Counted from the first letter of the stretch, positions 11,173 through 23,137 are shown. The stretch is DNA of 64,000 bases from Pseudomonas sp. KNUC1026 (GCF_021650705.1 NZ_CP087138.1:3682001-3746000); one strand, 5' to 3'. Made by a program: numbers and translations. The notes: a model not told the origin generated them from the letters alone.

Positions 11173-11270
11173 ATTCCCGCCTTTCAAGGCTGCACGCTGG
11201 TTGGGTTCGCCGCACGGCGCATGCTCAAGCCTCAGCACACTCCGTACGACACCCAGCCTCAAAGCCTCGA

Positions 11271-12332
11271 TCAGCCAGCTCTTCGCAGCAGCCAGACGCC
11301 TGCCAACGCGCAGATCGCTCCCGGTACCACCACCGCAAGCAAGGGCGGGAAGCCGAACACCAGGCTCGATGGCCCCAGCAGGTCCTGGGCGATGCGGAAC
11401 ACGAAGCCCACCAGCACGCCGGTGAAAACACGCTGCCCCAAGGTAACCGAGCGCAGCGGGCCGAAGATGAACGAAATGGCCATCAGCACCAGCGCGGCGG
11501 TCACCAGCGGTTGCAGCACCTTGGTCCAGAACGCCAGCCAGTACTTGCCATTGGAAAGCCCCTGCTGCGACAGGTAGTGGATGTAGCCCCACAGCCCGCT
11601 GATCGACAGCGACTCAGGCGCAAGCACCACGGTGTTGAGCAGTTGGGGCGTCAGGGAAACTTCCCAGGTTTCACTCGGGGTGGTGGACACTTCGGTGCGC
11701 TCACCAAGGAAACGGGTCGCACTGACATCGTTGAGCAACCATTTGCCGTCTTCATAATGCGCACGCTTGGCGAAGCTGGCTTCTTGAAGATGGCGCTGAT
11801 CGTCGAAGTGATAGCGCGTTACACCATAGAGCAGCCCATTGGGTTGCACCGTGTTGATGTGGATGAATTCGTTACCCTGGCGGTGCCATACGCCATGGCG
11901 GCCGGTTTGTGCGTCGCCGCTGCCCTGGGCAAGCGAACGCGCGGCCTGGGCGAGGTTTTCGGCAGGTGGGGCAACGTATTCACCGATCAGCAGGCCCGAC
12001 ACCATGATCAGCAGCATCGGGCGCATCACAGCCCAGACAATCCGCCCGATCGAAACGCCTGCGGCACGCATGATGGTCAGCTCGCTGCTGCTGGCAAGGC
12101 TGCCCAGGCCGATCAGGCAGCCGATCAGTGCAGCCATCGGCAACATGTCATAGAGCCGCCGCGGTGCGGTGAACAGCACGTAGTGCCCGGCGTCCATCAC
12201 CGAATAGGTTGGGCTGACATCGCTCATCTCGTCGATGAAGGCGAACAGCGAAGCCAGGCCCAGGATGATACCCAGCACCGCCAGGATCGCCACCAGCACA
12301 CTACGGCCGATGTAGTTGTCGAGCTTTCTCAC
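11271..12332 (-). CDS. lptG: LPS export ABC transporter permease LptG
   Basis: The inner-membrane half of the LptB2FG complex that extracts lipopolysaccharide from the inner membrane. It has 353 residues. The YjgP/YjgQ fold is seen as three N-terminal helices (SVLVAILAVLGIILGLASLFAF and the next two), a periplasmic beta-jellyroll middle, and three C-terminal helices ending in LLRRAG. The start is a GTG at 12332 that overlaps the lptF stop (GTGA), so the two genes are translationally coupled. It converges on csp across a palindromic terminator. Confidence 0.93.
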   Translation of the reverse strand: MRKLDNYIGRSVLVAILAVLGIILGLASLFAFIDEMSDVSPTYSVMDAGHYVLFTAPRRLYDMLPMAALIGCLIGLGSLASSSELTIMRAAGVSIGRIVWAVMRPMLLIMVSGLLIGEYVAPPAENLAQAARSLAQGSGDAQTGRHGVWHRQGNEFIHINTVQPNGLLYGVTRYHFDDQRHLQEASFAKRAHYEDGKWLLNDVSATRFLGERTEVSTTPSETWEVSLTPQLLNTVVLAPESLSISGLWGYIHYLSQQGLSNGKYWLAFWTKVLQPLVTAALVLMAISFIFGPLRSVTLGQRVFTGVLVGFVFRIAQDLLGPSSLVFGFPPLLAVVVPGAICALAGVWLLRRAG

Positions 12333-13440
12333 TGGGCAGCCTCCAGGGTGTCACGGCGGCGAGCGCGCCAATGCTTGAGCGGCTCCCAGTAGAAAATCCC
12401 GAGGCCAATGGCCAGGAACAACGCATGCACCCACCACATGCCTACTTGCATGCGGCCTTTTTCAAGCGCCCCGCGCACGGCGATCAGCAGCGTGAGGTAA
12501 GCCATGTAAAGCAGAATGGCCGGCAGCAGCTTGAGAAAGCGGCCCTGGCGTGGGTTCACCTTGGCCAGCGGCACGGCCAGCAAGGTCACGATGAACACCA
12601 GCAGCGGCAGTGACAGGCGCCATTGCAGCTCGGCGCGGTCGGCTTTTTCGGAAGAGGCCCAGAGCACGCCGGTCGGGGTGGCTTCGCGGGCAGTGATGTC
12701 CTCGCTCACGTCCGGCTTGGGCAGCATCACGCCATAGGTGTCGTACTGGATGACCCGGTAATTCGCCTGCCCGGGCAAGCCGTCATAGCGGTAGCCCTTG
12801 TCGAGGATCAGGTAGCGGCTGCCGTCGGGCGCATTTCCTGGCGGCCCTTTTCGGCAACAAGCAAGGAAATCTGCGGCTCCTTCTTGTTGTCGGTGGCCTC
12901 CTTGCGCTCGGAAATGAATACCCCGCCAAGGCGCACGCGGTCATCGGAGAGGGTTTCGGTGTACGTCACGCGGGAGCCATCGCGCAGGCTCTGGAAGCGG
13001 CCAGGTTCAAGGGTGTCGAACTCGGTCAGGGCATCCTGCTGGTTGAGGATCTGCTGCACGCGCGTCACGCCGGCCGGGGCCAGGCCAAGGCTCAGCCACG
13101 CCACCACCAATGCCACGAGCGTCGCCGGGGCGAGCGTCATCAAAAGCAGGCGGCGCGGGCTCATGCCGGTGGCCGAAAGCACCGTCATCTCGCTTTCAAG
13201 GTACAGCCGGCCATAGGCCAGCAGAATGCCGAGAAACAGCCCCAGCGGCAGGATCAACTGCAGAAAGCCTGGCAGGCGATAGCCCATGATCTGGAACAGC
13301 ACGCCCGGGTCAAGCGCGCCACTGGCCGCCTGGGCCAGGTACTTGATGAAGCGCCCGCTCATGATGATGACCAACAACACAGCGCTTACAGCGCTGAGGG
13401 TGGTCAGGACCTCTCGGGACAGATAACGGAAAACGATCAA
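12329..13440 (-). CDS. lptF: LPS export ABC transporter permease LptF (one frame break)
   Basis: Partner of LptG in the LPS extraction complex. Read across one break it encodes about 370 residues, the normal length. The N-terminal 210-residue part (IVFRYLSREVL, helices such as SAVLLVIIMSG) is in one frame. The remainder, DGSRYLILDKGYRYDGLPGQ and the C-terminal helices, is in another. The switch is at 12827-12829, where one base is missing in a run of three G. Because lptF is essential, a sequencing error is the likeliest cause. The start codon is a TTG at 13440 with GGGAG about 10 bp upstream. It is divergent from pepA, as in many gamma-proteobacteria. Confidence 0.88.
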
Positions 13441-13587
13441 ACCAGATTACTCCCGGGATGACGGCAAATGGCTGGATAACGGGGCAGCCCGGCCGTGGGC
13501 AACCGGCCCTATGGACAGCGGCTCGGACAAAATTGCGCGCATTATCCTGTGATTGAGCCCTGCTGTCGATTCGACAACGCCTTGTGA

Positions 13588-15209
<1,622 letters not shown>

Positions 15210-15257
15210 TGCCGAGGCGCCTGGCAACGGGCGCCGTGCAACGGGCGCCGCTATCCC

Positions 15258-15686
15258 ATGCCACAAGTCGACTTCTATGTACTACCCAGCGCCGATGACC
15301 AGGCGCGGGTGGACTTTGCCTGCAAGCTGGTGGAAAAGGCCTGGCGCCTGGGCCACCGGATCTACGTCAACTGTACGAGCGCCGAACAAAGCCAGGCCCT
15401 CGACGAACGCCTGTGGAGCTTCAAAGGTGAAGCCTTCATCCCGCATGCACTGGCGGGCGCCGAGGCCGATGCGCCGATCCTGCTCGGGTACGGCGAGCCA
15501 CCTGCCGCGCATGAGGACCTGCTGGTCAACCTCACCGACCAGGTGCCGCCGGCCCACGCACGCTTCACCCGGGTCGCCGAAATCGTCACCGAAGCGCCCA
15601 CCGCCCGCCAGGCGGCACGTGAGCGTTTCCGTTTCTACCGGGAACAGGGCTATGCTCTGCAAGACCACCGTCTGACACGTTTTTGA
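15258..15686 (+). CDS. holC: DNA polymerase III chi subunit
   Basis: Chi links the clamp-loader complex to SSB at the replication fork. The 142-residue length and the start MPQVDFYVLPSADDQARVDFACKLVEKA fit the HolC family, as do the conserved LDERLWSF and FIPHAL segments. The pepA-holC-valS neighbourhood is conserved in gamma-proteobacteria. It is 48 bp after pepA and 9 bp before the next gene, so the three are probably co-transcribed. Confidence 0.93.
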   Translation: MPQVDFYVLPSADDQARVDFACKLVEKAWRLGHRIYVNCTSAEQSQALDERLWSFKGEAFIPHALAGAEADAPILLGYGEPPAAHEDLLVNLTDQVPPAHARFTRVAEIVTEAPTARQAARERFRFYREQGYALQDHRLTRF

Positions 15687-15695
15687 GCCTTTCCC

Positions 15696-16124
15696 ATGAG
15701 CAAGCCCCCTGCGTTGCCCGAGTCGCATCAGTTGCTCGATGACCTCGAATCCATCCGTGCGCTGCTTGGCGACGACACGCTCGAGCCGCCGTTGCTGACC
15801 GATACCGTGCATGCCGAGCCCGAGCCGCCCTCCCCGCTCAGCGAAGAGAGCATTCCGTTGCTGTCTGATCCTGTTTCGGTTCCGGTTCCGGTTCCGGTTC
15901 CGGTTCCGGTATCGGTTCCGGTCTCGGCTCCATCTGCGGTCTCTTCGCCTGCGGCCACGCCCGAGCAGAACCGCCAGGCCACGCTGCTGCATCTGGACGC
16001 CGAGCTGCGCGATGCCGCGCGCAAGATCATGCAGGATGTGATCGATGACTTCGCGCCCCACATCGAAACCGAAATCCGCCGGCGCCTGGAAGCGCGCATG
16101 GCGCATGTTCTGAAAGGCCAATAG
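15696..16124 (+). CDS. small acidic protein of unknown function, holC-valS interval, with Val-Pro repeat
   Basis: A 142-residue protein. An acidic N-terminal region (HQLLDDLESIRALLGDD) is followed by a low-complexity Pro/Val/Ser linker of VPVPVP type (about residues 60-80). A predicted amphipathic helix (AELRDAARKIMQDVIDDFAPHIETEI) near the C terminus has the look of DNA polymerase III chi-associated hypothetical proteins found at this position in Pseudomonas. The linker is encoded by a hexamer tandem repeat and may vary in length between strains. I do not recognise a defined function; placement suggests a link to holC only by proximity. Confidence 0.75.
   Translation: MSKPPALPESHQLLDDLESIRALLGDDTLEPPLLTDTVHAEPEPPSPLSEESIPLLSDPVSVPVPVPVPVPVSVPVSAPSAVSSPAATPEQNRQATLLHLDAELRDAARKIMQDVIDDFAPHIETEIRRRLEARMAHVLKGQ
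15878..15919 (+). repeat. GGTTCC hexamer tandem repeat inside the coding region
   Basis: Five perfect GGTTCC units (15878-15907), one diverged unit and one more perfect unit encode alternating Val-Pro. Units of six keep the frame, so slippage would change linker length without breaking the protein. Confidence 0.85.
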
Positions 16125-16177
16125 GTTTTCAGGATTCCACCCAACAGCCAGCCCACTGGCTGCTTCGTAGAATCGTC

Positions 16178-16274
16178 GGCGGCTCCGGTTCCCCATCCCT
16201 GGAGCCGCCTTTGCCTCCGGCCCGCTACCCCTCCCTGGGCGCCCACGCCCGTTTCAAGGGCCGGAGGTTTTTTT
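16178..16274 (+). terminator. two hairpins, the second a strong intrinsic terminator, upstream of valS
   Basis: A 9-bp GGCGGCTCC/GGAGCCGCC hairpin (16178-16209) is followed by a 10-bp stem CCTCCGGCCC/GGGCCGGAGG (16214-16223 with 16258-16267) that ends in seven T residues (16268-16274). It could end the pepA-holC transcript or act as an attenuator for valS, whose start is 100 bp downstream. Confidence 0.7.
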
Positions 16275-16373
16275 CATCACCGGCGCTGGCCCACGGCGAG
16301 CCTACACCCGCGAAGGCTTCCCCGTTATACTGTCCGGCTTTCCGAATCAATGCCGAAACAGGGCCTGCCACGC

Positions 16374-19220
16374 ATGGACAAGACCTACCAGCCACACGCC
16401 ATCGAATCTGCCTGGTACACCACCTGGGAATCGCAGAATTACTTCGCCCCCCAGGGTGCTGGCGAGCCCTACACCATCATGATCCCGCCACCGAACGTGA
16501 CCGGCAGCCTGCACATGGGCCACGGCTTCAACAACGCGATCATGGACGCGCTCATCCGCTTCCGCCGCATGCAGGGCCGCAACACCCTGTGGCAACCGGG
16601 CACCGACCACGCCGGCATCGCCACCCAGATGCTCGTCGAGCGCCGCCTCGAAGCCCAGGGCCAGAGCCGTCACGACCTGGGCCGTGAAGCGTTCCTGGAC
16701 AAGGTGTGGGAATGGAAGGCCGAATCCGGCGGCAACATCAGCCGGCAGATCCGCCGCCTGGGCTCCTCGGTCGACTGGTCGCGCGAGCGCTTCACCATGG
16801 ACGACGGCCTCTCCGACGCGGTCAAGGAAGCTTTCGTGCGCCTGCACGAAGACGGCCTGATCTACCGCGGCAAGCGCCTGGTGAACTGGGATACCAAGCT
16901 GCACACCGCCATTTCCGATCTGGAAGTGGAAAGCCATGACGAAAAAGGCCACCTGTGGAACCTGCGTTATCCGCTGGCCGATGGTGCACGCACGGCCGAA
17001 GGCAACAACTACCTGGTCGTGGCCACCACCCGCCCGGAAACCTTGCTTGGCGATGCCGCCGTTGCGGTCAACCCCAACGACGAGCGCTATCAGGCACTGA
17101 TCGGCCAGTTCGTGGAGCTGCCACTGGTGGGCCGGCGCATCCCGATCATCGCCGATGACTACTGCGACCCCGAGTTCGGCACCGGCTGCGTGAAGATGAC
17201 CCCGGCGCACGACTTCAACGACTACGAAGTGGGCAAGCGCCACAACCTGCCGCTGATCAACATCTTCGACAAGAACGCCCAGGTGCTGGCCAGCGCCCAG
17301 GTGTTCAACCTCGACGGCAGCGTCAACGATCAGTTGGACACCACCCTGCCAGCCGCCTATGCAGGCCTGGACCGCTTCGAGGCACGCAAGCGCATCGTGG
17401 CCGACATGGACGCCGCCGGCCTGCTGGTCAGCATCGACGATCACGGCCTGAAGGTGCCCAAGGGTGACCGCTCAGGCACCGTGATCGAGCCCTGGCTCAC
17501 CGACCAGTGGTACGTCTCCACCAAGCCGCTGGCAGAACCCGCCATCGCTGCAGTCGAAGACGGCCGCATCCAGTTCGTGCCCAAGCAGTACGAAAACATG
17601 TACTTCTCCTGGATGCGCGACATCCAGGACTGGTGCATCAGCCGCCAGCTGTGGTGGGGCCACCGGATTCCGGCCTGGTACGACGAAGCCGGCAATGTGT
17701 ACGTAGGCCGCAACGAAGCCGAAGTGCGTGCCAAGCACAAGCTGGGCGAAAACGTTGCGCTGCAGCAAGACAACGACGTGCTCGACACCTGGTTCAGCTC
17801 GGGCCTGTGGACCTTCTCCACCCTGGGCTGGCCGGAGCAGACCGACTTCCTCAAGACCTTCCACTCCACCGACGTGCTGGTCACCGGTTTCGACATCATT
17901 TTCTTCTGGGTCGCCCGGATGATCATGCTGACCATGCACCTGGTCAAGAATGAGGACGGCACGCCGCAAGTGCCGTTCAAGACGGTCTACGTGCATGGCC
18001 TGGTGCGTGATGGCCAGGGCCAGAAGATGTCGAAGTCCAAGGGCAACGTGCTCGACCCACTCGACATCGTCGACGGTATCGGCCTGGACGCTTTGCTCGA
18101 CAAGCGCACCAGCGGCCTGATCCAGCCCAAGCTGGCCGACAAGATCGCCAAGCAGACCAAAGCCGAGTTCCCCGAAGGCATTGCCAGCTATGGCACCGAC
18201 GCCCTGCGCTTCACCTTCTGCTCGCTGGCTTCCACCGGCCGCGACATCAAGTTCGACATGGGCCGTGTCGAGGGCTACCGCAACTTCTGCAACAAGATCT
18301 GGAACGCCGCCCGCTACGTGCTCGACAAAGGCGAAGACTGCGGCCAGAACGGCGAGGCCGTGGAGCTTTCGCTGGCTGACCGCTGGATCATCTCGCAGCT
18401 GCAGCGTACCGAGGCGGAAGTCACCCGCCAGCTCGATCAGTTCCGTTTCGACCTCGCCGCTCAGGCGCTCTACGAGTTCATCTGGAATCAGTACTGCGAC
18501 TGGTACCTGGAACTGTCCAAGCCGGTGCTGTGGGACGAGAATGCGCCGGTCGAGCGCCAGCGCGGTACCCGCCGTACCCTGGTGCGCGTGCTCGAAGTGG
18601 CTCTGCGCCTGGCGCACCCGTTCATGCCGTTCATTACCGAAGAGATCTGGCAGCGCCTGGCGCCACTGGCCGGTATCGAAGGTAAAACGCTGATGTTGCA
18701 GCCCTGGCCGGTAGCCAACGAAGCGCGCATCGACGAAGCCGCCGAGCGCGACATCGAGTGGGTCAAGGAACTCATGCTGGGTGTGCGCAATATCCGTGGC
18801 GAAATGAACATCGGCCCGGGCAAGCCGCTGGCACTGTTCCTGAAAAACGCCGGTGCCGACGACCAGCGCCGCCTCGCCGAAAACGAGCCACTGCTGCGCA
18901 AGCTGGCCAAGATCGAGTCGTTCACCGTGCTGGCTGAAGGCGAGGAAGCGCCGCTGGCCGCCACAGCCCTGGTAGGCGAGCTTGAAGTGCTGGTGCCGAT
19001 GGCCGGCCTGATCGACAAAGGCGCCGAGCTGGCGCGCCTGGACAAGGAAATCCAGCGCCTGCAAGGCGAGGTTCAGCGCGTGGGCGGCAAGCTGTCCAAC
19101 GCGGCATTCGTCGACAAGGCACCGCCTGCGGTGATCGAGAAGGAGCGTGCCAGGCTTGCCGAGTCCGAGCAGGCCCTGGCCAAGCTCGCCGAACAGCACG
19201 CACGCATCGCCAGCCTCTGA
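16374..19220 (+). CDS. valS: valyl-tRNA synthetase
   Basis: Charges tRNA-Val with valine and edits mischarged threonine. The 948-residue length is standard. It has the class I signature [13 protein letters not shown] near residue 40, the editing domain with [10 protein letters not shown], the KMSKS loop QKMSKSKGN near residue 551, an anticodon-binding domain, and a C-terminal coiled coil ([19 protein letters not shown]). ATG at 16374 opens [15 protein letters not shown]; the upstream in-frame ATG at 16350 is less likely. A terminator-like structure precedes the gene. Confidence 0.97.
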   Translation: MDKTYQPHAIESAWYTTWESQNYFAPQGAGEPYTIMIPPPNVTGSLHMGHGFNNAIMDALIRFRRMQGRNTLWQPGTDHAGIATQMLVERRLEAQGQSRHDLGREAFLDKVWEWKAESGGNISRQIRRLGSSVDWSRERFTMDDGLSDAVKEAFVRLHEDGLIYRGKRLVNWDTKLHTAISDLEVESHDEKGHLWNLRYPLADGARTAEGNNYLVVATTRPETLLGDAAVAVNPNDERYQALIGQFVELPLVGRRIPIIADDYCDPEFGTGCVKMTPAHDFNDYEVGKRHNLPLINIFDKNAQVLASAQVFNLDGSVNDQLDTTLPAAYAGLDRFEARKRIVADMDAAGLLVSIDDHGLKVPKGDRSGTVIEPWLTDQWYVSTKPLAEPAIAAVEDGRIQFVPKQYENMYFSWMRDIQDWCISRQLWWGHRIPAWYDEAGNVYVGRNEAEVRAKHKLGENVALQQDNDVLDTWFSSGLWTFSTLGWPEQTDFLKTFHSTDVLVTGFDIIFFWVARMIMLTMHLVKNEDGTPQVPFKTVYVHGLVRDGQGQKMSKSKGNVLDPLDIVDGIGLDALLDKRTSGLIQPKLADKIAKQTKAEFPEGIASYGTDALRFTFCSLASTGRDIKFDMGRVEGYRNFCNKIWNAARYVLDKGEDCGQNGEAVELSLADRWIISQLQRTEAEVTRQLDQFRFDLAAQALYEFIWNQYCDWYLELSKPVLWDENAPVERQRGTRRTLVRVLEVALRLAHPFMPFITEEIWQRLAPLAGIEGKTLMLQPWPVANEARIDEAAERDIEWVKELMLGVRNIRGEMNIGPGKPLALFLKNAGADDQRRLAENEPLLRKLAKIESFTVLAEGEEAPLAATALVGELEVLVPMAGLIDKGAELARLDKEIQRLQGEVQRVGGKLSNAAFVDKAPPAVIEKERARLAESEQALAKLAEQHARIASL

Positions 19221-19228
19221 CCCCCTCC

Positions 19229-19251
19229 GCCCGCCCCTGCCTGGGGCGGGC
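19229..19251 (+). other. GC-rich hairpin between valS and rlmF
   Basis: GCCCGCCCC and GGGGCGGGC form a perfect 9-bp stem with a 5-nt loop just after the valS stop. There is no T run, so it may be a processing or partial termination structure. Confidence 0.5.
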
Positions 19252-19269
19252 AATCCCCATGGCGGCACC

Positions 19270-20172
19270 ATGACACCCGAAAAACCCAGCCTGCACCCGC
19301 GCAACCGCCATCAAGGCCGTTACGACTTCCCCGCGTTGATCCGCCAATGCCCCGAGCTTGGCGAATTCGTCATCCTCAACCCTTACGGCAAGCAAAGCAT
19401 CGACTTTGCCAACCCGGCAGCGGTGAAGGTGTTCAACCGGGCGCTGCTCAAAACGCTTTATGGCATCCGCTGGTGGGACATCCCGGAAGGCTACCTGTGC
19501 CCGCCGGTACCGGGCCGGGCGGACTACCTGCACGGCCTGGCAGACCTGCTCGCTGCAGGCGGTGAGGTGCCGCGCGGCGCGCAGGTACGGGCATTGGATG
19601 TTGGCACTGGCGCCAACTGCATCTACCCGTTGCTGGGCCATGCCGATTACCGCTGGAAGTTCGTCGGCAGCGACATCGACCCCGTCGCCCTCGCCTCCGC
19701 CCGCCAGGTGCTTGAAGCCAACGGCCTGGGCAAAGCGATCGAATTGCGCCAGCAAGCCAACCCCAGGCATATCCTCCAGGGCATCATCCAACCCGGCGAG
19801 CGCTTCGACCTGACCCTATGCAACCCGCCGTTTCATTCAAGCCCTGGCGAGGCTACCCGTGGTAGCGAGCGCAAATGGCGCAACCTGGGCAAGCTGGACC
19901 CGAAACGCAAACTGCCGGTGCTCAACTTCGGCGGCCAAAGCAACGAGCTGTGGTGCGAAGGCGGCGAGCTGGGCTTTCTAGGGCGGCTTGTGGATGAAAG
20001 CGCTGCGTTCGCCACTCAGGTGGGCTGGTTCAGCAGCCTGGTGTCCAAGAGCGCGAACCTGGCACCACTGAAGGCGCGGTTGCAGCGTGTGGGGGCGGCC
20101 CAGGTGCAGGTGGGCGAGATGGGCCAGGGGCAGAAGCGCAGCCGGTTTCTGGCCTGGCGGTTTGCCCTCTAG
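19270..20172 (+). CDS. rlmF: 23S rRNA (adenine-1618-N6)-methyltransferase
   Basis: Methylates A1618 of 23S rRNA with S-adenosylmethionine. The 300-residue protein opens [17 protein letters not shown], the RlmF/YbiN family start. The SAM-binding motif is [16 protein letters not shown] and the N6-adenine methyltransferase catalytic motif is NPPFHSS near residue 190. The C terminus is basic ([12 protein letters not shown]). ATG at 19270 lies 49 bp after valS. It is followed by a REP block. Confidence 0.93.
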   Translation: MTPEKPSLHPRNRHQGRYDFPALIRQCPELGEFVILNPYGKQSIDFANPAAVKVFNRALLKTLYGIRWWDIPEGYLCPPVPGRADYLHGLADLLAAGGEVPRGAQVRALDVGTGANCIYPLLGHADYRWKFVGSDIDPVALASARQVLEANGLGKAIELRQQANPRHILQGIIQPGERFDLTLCNPPFHSSPGEATRGSERKWRNLGKLDPKRKLPVLNFGGQSNELWCEGGELGFLGRLVDESAAFATQVGWFSSLVSKSANLAPLKARLQRVGAAQVQVGEMGQGQKRSRFLAWRFAL

Positions 20173-20181
20173 CATCAGAAA

Positions 20182-20416
20182 GGCTTGTCGGCGAATGGGG
20201 TTGTTCGAACTGGCATGTCGCCCGGCAAGCCGGCCTCCCACTCGAGGGGCTTGTGAGCCTGGCTTTTGATGGAAGCCCGGCTTGCCGGGCGAAAGGGCGG
20301 GCTGGTCGGCAAATAGGGTTGTCGAACTGGCATGTCGCCCGGCAAGCAGGCCTCCCACTGGCGGGGCTTTCAAGCCTGGCTTTTGGTGGGAGACCGGCTT
20401 GCCGGGCGAAAGGGCG
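20182..20416. repeat. two tandem copies (~117 bp period) of an inverted REP pair
   Basis: Each unit contains GTCGCCCGGCAAGCCGGCCT and, about 60 bp on, the inverted form CCGGCTTGCCGGGCGA. The two units begin at about 20182 and 20300 and differ by a few substitutions. The GTCGCsCGGCrAGCCGsCCTCCCAC core recurs at 32.3, 39.6 and 59.5 kb, so it is a genomic REP family. No gene is seen in this stretch. Confidence 0.85.
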
Positions 20417-20456
20417 GCCCCGACACCGATCACCCCAACTACTTACACCCACCCAC

Positions 20457-20497
20457 AAAAAAACCGCGCCCCTGCCTGCGGCAGTGAGCGCGGTTTT
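20457..20497 (-). terminator. intrinsic terminator of hupN
   Basis: On the minus strand AAAACCGCG pairs with CGCGGTTTT (20489-20497 with 20460-20468), then a T run follows (A run 20457-20463 on plus). It lies 17 bp after the hupN stop. Confidence 0.85.
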
Positions 20498-20513
20498 CGG
20501 TAAGGGGTGAGCC

Positions 20514-20795
20514 TTACTTGTTGACCGCGTCGGTCAGCACCTTGGCAGGCACGAACTTGACGACTTTCTTGGCAGCGATTTCGATCGCGGCGCCAGTCGA
20601 CGGGTTACGGCCGGTGCGGGCAGGGCGCTCGGTGATTTTCAGCTTGCCGATACCTGGCAGAGTGATTTCGTTGCCATTTTCCAGCTGATCCGCAACGATC
20701 TGGCCCAATTGATCCAGAGCATTCTTGGCGGTGGCCTTCGGTGCCGAGATGGATTCGGCGATGTCGGCGATCAGTTGGTCTTTGGTCAGTGCCAT
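20514..20795 (-). CDS. hupN: HU-family nucleoid protein
   Basis: A 93-residue DNA-bending histone-like protein. It shows MALTKDQLIADIAE at the start, the HU signature GKLKITERPARTGRNPSTG (DNA-binding beta arm, prolines around 63-70) and a basic C terminus. By its position between rlmF and ndpA it matches the third HU paralogue of P. putida, HupN. I place the start at the ATG of MALTK (20795); an upstream in-frame ATG at 20816 would add seven residues not seen in HU proteins. It is divergent from ndpA. Confidence 0.9.
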   Translation of the reverse strand: MALTKDQLIADIAESISAPKATAKNALDQLGQIVADQLENGNEITLPGIGKLKITERPARTGRNPSTGAAIEIAAKKVVKFVPAKVLTDAVNK

Positions 20796-21174
20796 GTCGA
20801 TGTTCCTTCCTGTCAATATTCAAGAGTGTGCGAAGCCGTTTCAGCCCATGGGCAAATGGCGATACAACAGCCCGGGCCCATGCCTCGCCGAACGGGCATG
20901 TAGAGGCTCGAAAGCGGGTTTGGTTCGCTGCAAATGCGCAGGCTTCGCAGGGCTATACGGCGCGGTTTCCGGGGCTTTGCCGGCCCGCTCCGGCAGACGG
21001 GGCAAAACTAGCACAGCACTGGGCAAATATCCGCCTTTATTCCGATAAATACTGAATTAAATTGCCCTTTTGTTTAAAAACTAAACAGTTCAGGCGACCT
21101 CTTGAGTACGGGCTGCCGACCGCTCGAACAAGTTGCGTTAAACTCTTTCCCTTTTGAGCCTCCCCGAGATTGCC
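20796..21174. promoter_or_regulatory. hupN/ndpA divergent intergenic region with a 17-bp inverted repeat
   Basis: No gene is seen in these 379 bp. An operator-like palindrome TGTTTA-N5-TAAACA lies at 21071-21087, about 90 bp upstream of ndpA, within an AT-rich stretch that is the likeliest promoter area. The binding factor is unknown. Confidence 0.45.
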
Positions 21175-22182
21175 ATGCCGATCCGCCACTGCATCGTCCA
21201 CCTGATCGACAAGAAGCCCGACGGCAGCCCCGCCGTGCTGCACGCCCGTGATTCGGCACTGGAGGCTTCGCAGGCGCTGGAAAACCTGCTGGCTGATCTC
21301 AATGAAAGCTATAACGCCAAACAGGGCAAAGCCTGGGGGCTTTTTCACGGGGAATCAGGCGCCTACCCTTTCAGCGGCTGGCTCAAAAGCTATCTGGAAG
21401 AAGAGCAGGACTTCACTGCCTTCAGCCGCAAGGCGGTGGAGCACCTGCAAAAGCTGATGGAAGAATCCAACCTGTCGGTGGGTGGCCACGTGCTGTTCGC
21501 CCATTACAACCAGGGCATGACCGACTACCTGGCCATCGCACTGCTGCACCACAGCGAAGGGGTTGCAGTGAATGCCGAGCTGGACGTCACGCCTTCACGG
21601 CACCTTGACCTTTCGCAGTTGCACCTGGCCGCGCGCGTCAACCTCTCGGAGTGGCGCAACAACGCTCAATCCAAACAGTACATTTCGTTCATCAAGGGCA
21701 AGAACGGCAGAAAGGTTTCCGACTACTTCCGTGACTTCATCGGCTGCCAGGAAGGCATCGACGGCCCGGGTGAAACCCGCACCCTGCTCAAAGCCTTCAG
21801 CGACTACGTCGAAAGTGAAGACCTGCCCGAAGAGGCGGCGCGGGAAAAAACCAACACCCTGGTCGAATACGCCACCACTCAAAGCAAACTCGGGGAGCCG
21901 GTGACCTTGCAGGAGCTGTCGGAGCTGATCGACGAGGACCGCCCGCAGGCCTTCTACGACCACATCCGCAACAAGGATTACGGGCTGTCACCGGAGATTC
22001 CTGCAGACAAGCGCACGATCAACCAATTCCGCCGTTTCACCGGCCGTGCCGAAGGGCTGTCGATCAGCTTCGAGGCCCACCTGCTGGGCTCGAAGATCGA
22101 ATACGACGAAGAGGCCGGCACGTTGACCATCAAGGGCGTGCCGACCCAACTGGCCGATCAGCTCAAGCGCCGGCAGGGCTGA
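21175..22182 (+). CDS. ndpA: nucleoid-associated protein NdpA (YejK)
   Basis: A 335-residue protein of the YejK/NdpA family, which associates with the nucleoid; its molecular role is not well defined. The start [19 protein letters not shown] and the core segments [20 protein letters not shown] and [20 protein letters not shown] are family-typical. ATG at 21175. Lying beside hupN gives a two-gene nucleoid-protein neighbourhood. Its 3' end overlaps the 3' end of the convergent GST gene by about 20 bp. Confidence 0.93.
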   Translation: MPIRHCIVHLIDKKPDGSPAVLHARDSALEASQALENLLADLNESYNAKQGKAWGLFHGESGAYPFSGWLKSYLEEEQDFTAFSRKAVEHLQKLMEESNLSVGGHVLFAHYNQGMTDYLAIALLHHSEGVAVNAELDVTPSRHLDLSQLHLAARVNLSEWRNNAQSKQYISFIKGKNGRKVSDYFRDFIGCQEGIDGPGETRTLLKAFSDYVESEDLPEEAAREKTNTLVEYATTQSKLGEPVTLQELSELIDEDRPQAFYDHIRNKDYGLSPEIPADKRTINQFRRFTGRAEGLSISFEAHLLGSKIEYDEEAGTLTIKGVPTQLADQLKRRQG

Positions 22183-23096
22183 CGCGAAAGCCCACACGCG
22201 GGAAGTGCACGTTGACCGTGCCGGCACGCGCATCCTCGCGTTGCACGATCAACTCCTCGGCACCGCTGTATACCAGCGTGCCGGCGACTGCCTCCACGCC
22301 ATAATCGGTCGCCGCAACTTCCACAGTTTGCCCAACCAACGGGCCTTGGTCTGCCGGCCCCTGCGGCAAGGCGGCCGGGGTGCCGGCGCGGGCGATCTCG
22401 ATGGCATCGGTGGCTCCCAGCTCGCTGCTCGCACCATGGCCGAAGCCCACAACGCGCGCGGCCCAGGCAGCTACCTGCGGGTAGGCATCGACCAGGGCGC
22501 GGTCACAGGCGTGCCTTGCAGGAACCACATGCAGTGCGCTAGCGCGAAGTCGGCATAGGTAGCGTCGCCCAGCAGGAAGTCACCTTCTACATGCGCCAGC
22601 TGGCGCTCCAGCCGCGCCATGATTGCGCCCCACTCTACCTGCGCCTGCTCGAGCGGCACACGCTGGGCATTACCACCACTGAACAGCTTGGCGCGGTCAG
22701 CCAGGAATGCCTGGCGCTGCTCGTCGTTGAAGCGCGCAAAGCGCACCGCCGCTGACTCGGGCTGGAAAACCAGCGCCACGGCGCGCGGGAACACTTGAGT
22801 ATCAGCCCAGGCTGCGAAACCGCTGATGACCGCTTCCAGGTGCTGCGGGAACAGTGCAGGTTGCGCTTTTCCTGCTCAAGCCGGCGAGCGATGAGTGCGG
22901 TGTCACAATAGATATCGGCGCCTACCTGCAACACCGGGGTCTTGCGGTAACCGCCGGTCAACGCCATGAGGTCAGGCTTGGGCATCATCGGCGGAATGCC
23001 TACCGAGCGCCAGGACAACCCCTTGAACCCCAGCATCAACCGCGCCTTTTCGGCGTAGGGGGAGGCAGGATAGTGGTGCAGAATCAACTCGCTCAT
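22163..23096 (-). CDS. glutathione S-transferase family protein (two frame breaks)
   Basis: The N-terminal thioredoxin-like domain opens [20 protein letters not shown], with [19 protein letters not shown] giving the glutathione-contact Pro and the following residues. A helical C-terminal domain ([34 protein letters not shown]) follows, then a further C-terminal region that is unusual for a plain GST. The three parts lie in different frames. The first break is at about 22855, where CC should be CCC to give [13 protein letters not shown]; the second is at about 22495. Rejoined it would be about 310 residues. The substrate is unknown. The cause may be sequencing error or real decay. Confidence 0.75.
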
Positions 23097-23137
23097 GGCA
23101 ACGCCCTTGGCAGTGAAATAGGCCCTGAGCTTACGCG

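Noticed and set aside
17472..19304. 610-codon open frame antisense to valS
   Set aside because: A shadow of valS; composition is low-complexity His/Gln/Val-rich with no domain.
20182..20416. CRISPR array
   Set aside because: There are only two long units with inverted REP arms, no short regular repeats with unique spacers, and no cas genes.
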